From Lachnospiraceae bacterium (GTDB lineage Bacteria; Bacillota; Clostridia; Lachnospirales; Lachnospiraceae), in assembly GCA_017482485.1 (NCBI GenBank), contig JAFUMV010000048.1:1-64000 (forward strand): DNA of 64,000 nt. Direction: 5' to 3'. Below, piece by piece: positions 63,967 to 64,000 of the stretch (position 1 is the stretch's first letter; each line of letters opens with the position of its first letter). A program made the translations under genes and the position numbers. The notes under the pieces were generated by a model that was given only the letters and a program-made list of their open reading frames with translations, was not told the origin of the DNA and ran no database searches.

Positions 63967-64000
63967 AACCGCTGCACTGAAAACGCTGTGCAGCGGTTTT
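63967..64000 (+). terminator. Terminator after the YjiH-family gene
   Basis: AACCGCTGCAC (63967-63977) pairs with GTGCAGCGGTT (63988-63998), with T continuing to the window end. Confidence 0.85.

Overview
The window looks like chromosomal DNA of a spore-forming member of the Clostridia, most probably the family Lachnospiraceae. It carries sporulation genes (spoIIAA-spoIIAB-sigF, spoVAA-AB-AC, a separate spoVAE), AGGAGG-type ribosome binding sites, a valS T-box leader, and families typical of that group (DUF3810, DUF5721, membrane-bound AraC regulators, LplB/LplC-type sugar ABC permeases). The genus cannot be fixed from this sequence alone. No phage, conjugative element, CRISPR array or complete insertion sequence was seen.

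Layout. 1-470: 3' end of a 23S rRNA gene, then a tRNA-Pro(AGG) with its own promoter and terminator. 0.6-8.2 kb: housekeeping genes (DUF3810 membrane protein, spoVAE, DegV, an orphan LytTR response regulator, divergent argG/argC with an ArgR-like operator, a deoxyinosine glycosylase). 8.2-14.4 kb: a GntR/LacI-type regulator divergent from a GPH sugar transporter, a GH38-like DUF5054 protein and a CehA/McbA metallohydrolase. 14.4-18 kb: a T-box leader and valS. 18-24.8 kb: a possible small RNA, a zinc-ribbon/TPR membrane protein and the sporulation block with a class B sortase. 24.8-30.2 kb: an MFS transporter, a PD-(D/E)XK-like unknown, a DUF4091 protein and an AraC regulator. 30.2-39.8 kb: a sugar ABC importer with a heparinase II/III-like lyase, a collapsed GH88 gene, a membrane-bound AraC regulator and a decayed DeoR gene. 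39.8-49 kb: an ABC exporter, a D,D-carboxypeptidase, a beta-lactamase-fold hydrolase and a long Lhr helicase. 49-58.6 kb: kduI, an SDR dehydrogenase and a run of TIM-barrel isomerases, Gfo/Idh oxidoreductases and ThuA under AraC regulators. 58.8-64 kb: ArsR regulator, nitroreductase, aminotransferase, iron-ADH-like protein and a YjiH membrane protein.

How the genes work together. Three carbohydrate modules stand out. One (30.8-39.5 kb) imports and cleaves an acidic polysaccharide or oligosaccharide, but has lost its unsaturated glucuronyl hydrolase. One (50.1-52.7 kb) carries the KduI step that follows such lyases. One (53.7-58.6 kb) resembles 3-keto-glycoside or inositol-type oxidoreductive sugar catabolism, including a translationally coupled ThuB-like/ThuA pair.

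The most unusual signal is non-coding. Five copies of a 104-nt twin-palindrome frame (GGG-N27-CCC-N38-GGG-N27-CCC; one copy has a 1-nt insertion) occur in two intergenic areas, and three of them bracket the PD-(D/E)XK-like gene at 26.4-27.2 kb. The interiors are unlike each other but the stems stay complementary. A second, unrelated structured repeat of about 150 nt occurs after degV and after the nitroreductase gene. No homology or folding program was run; all family names come from motif recognition.
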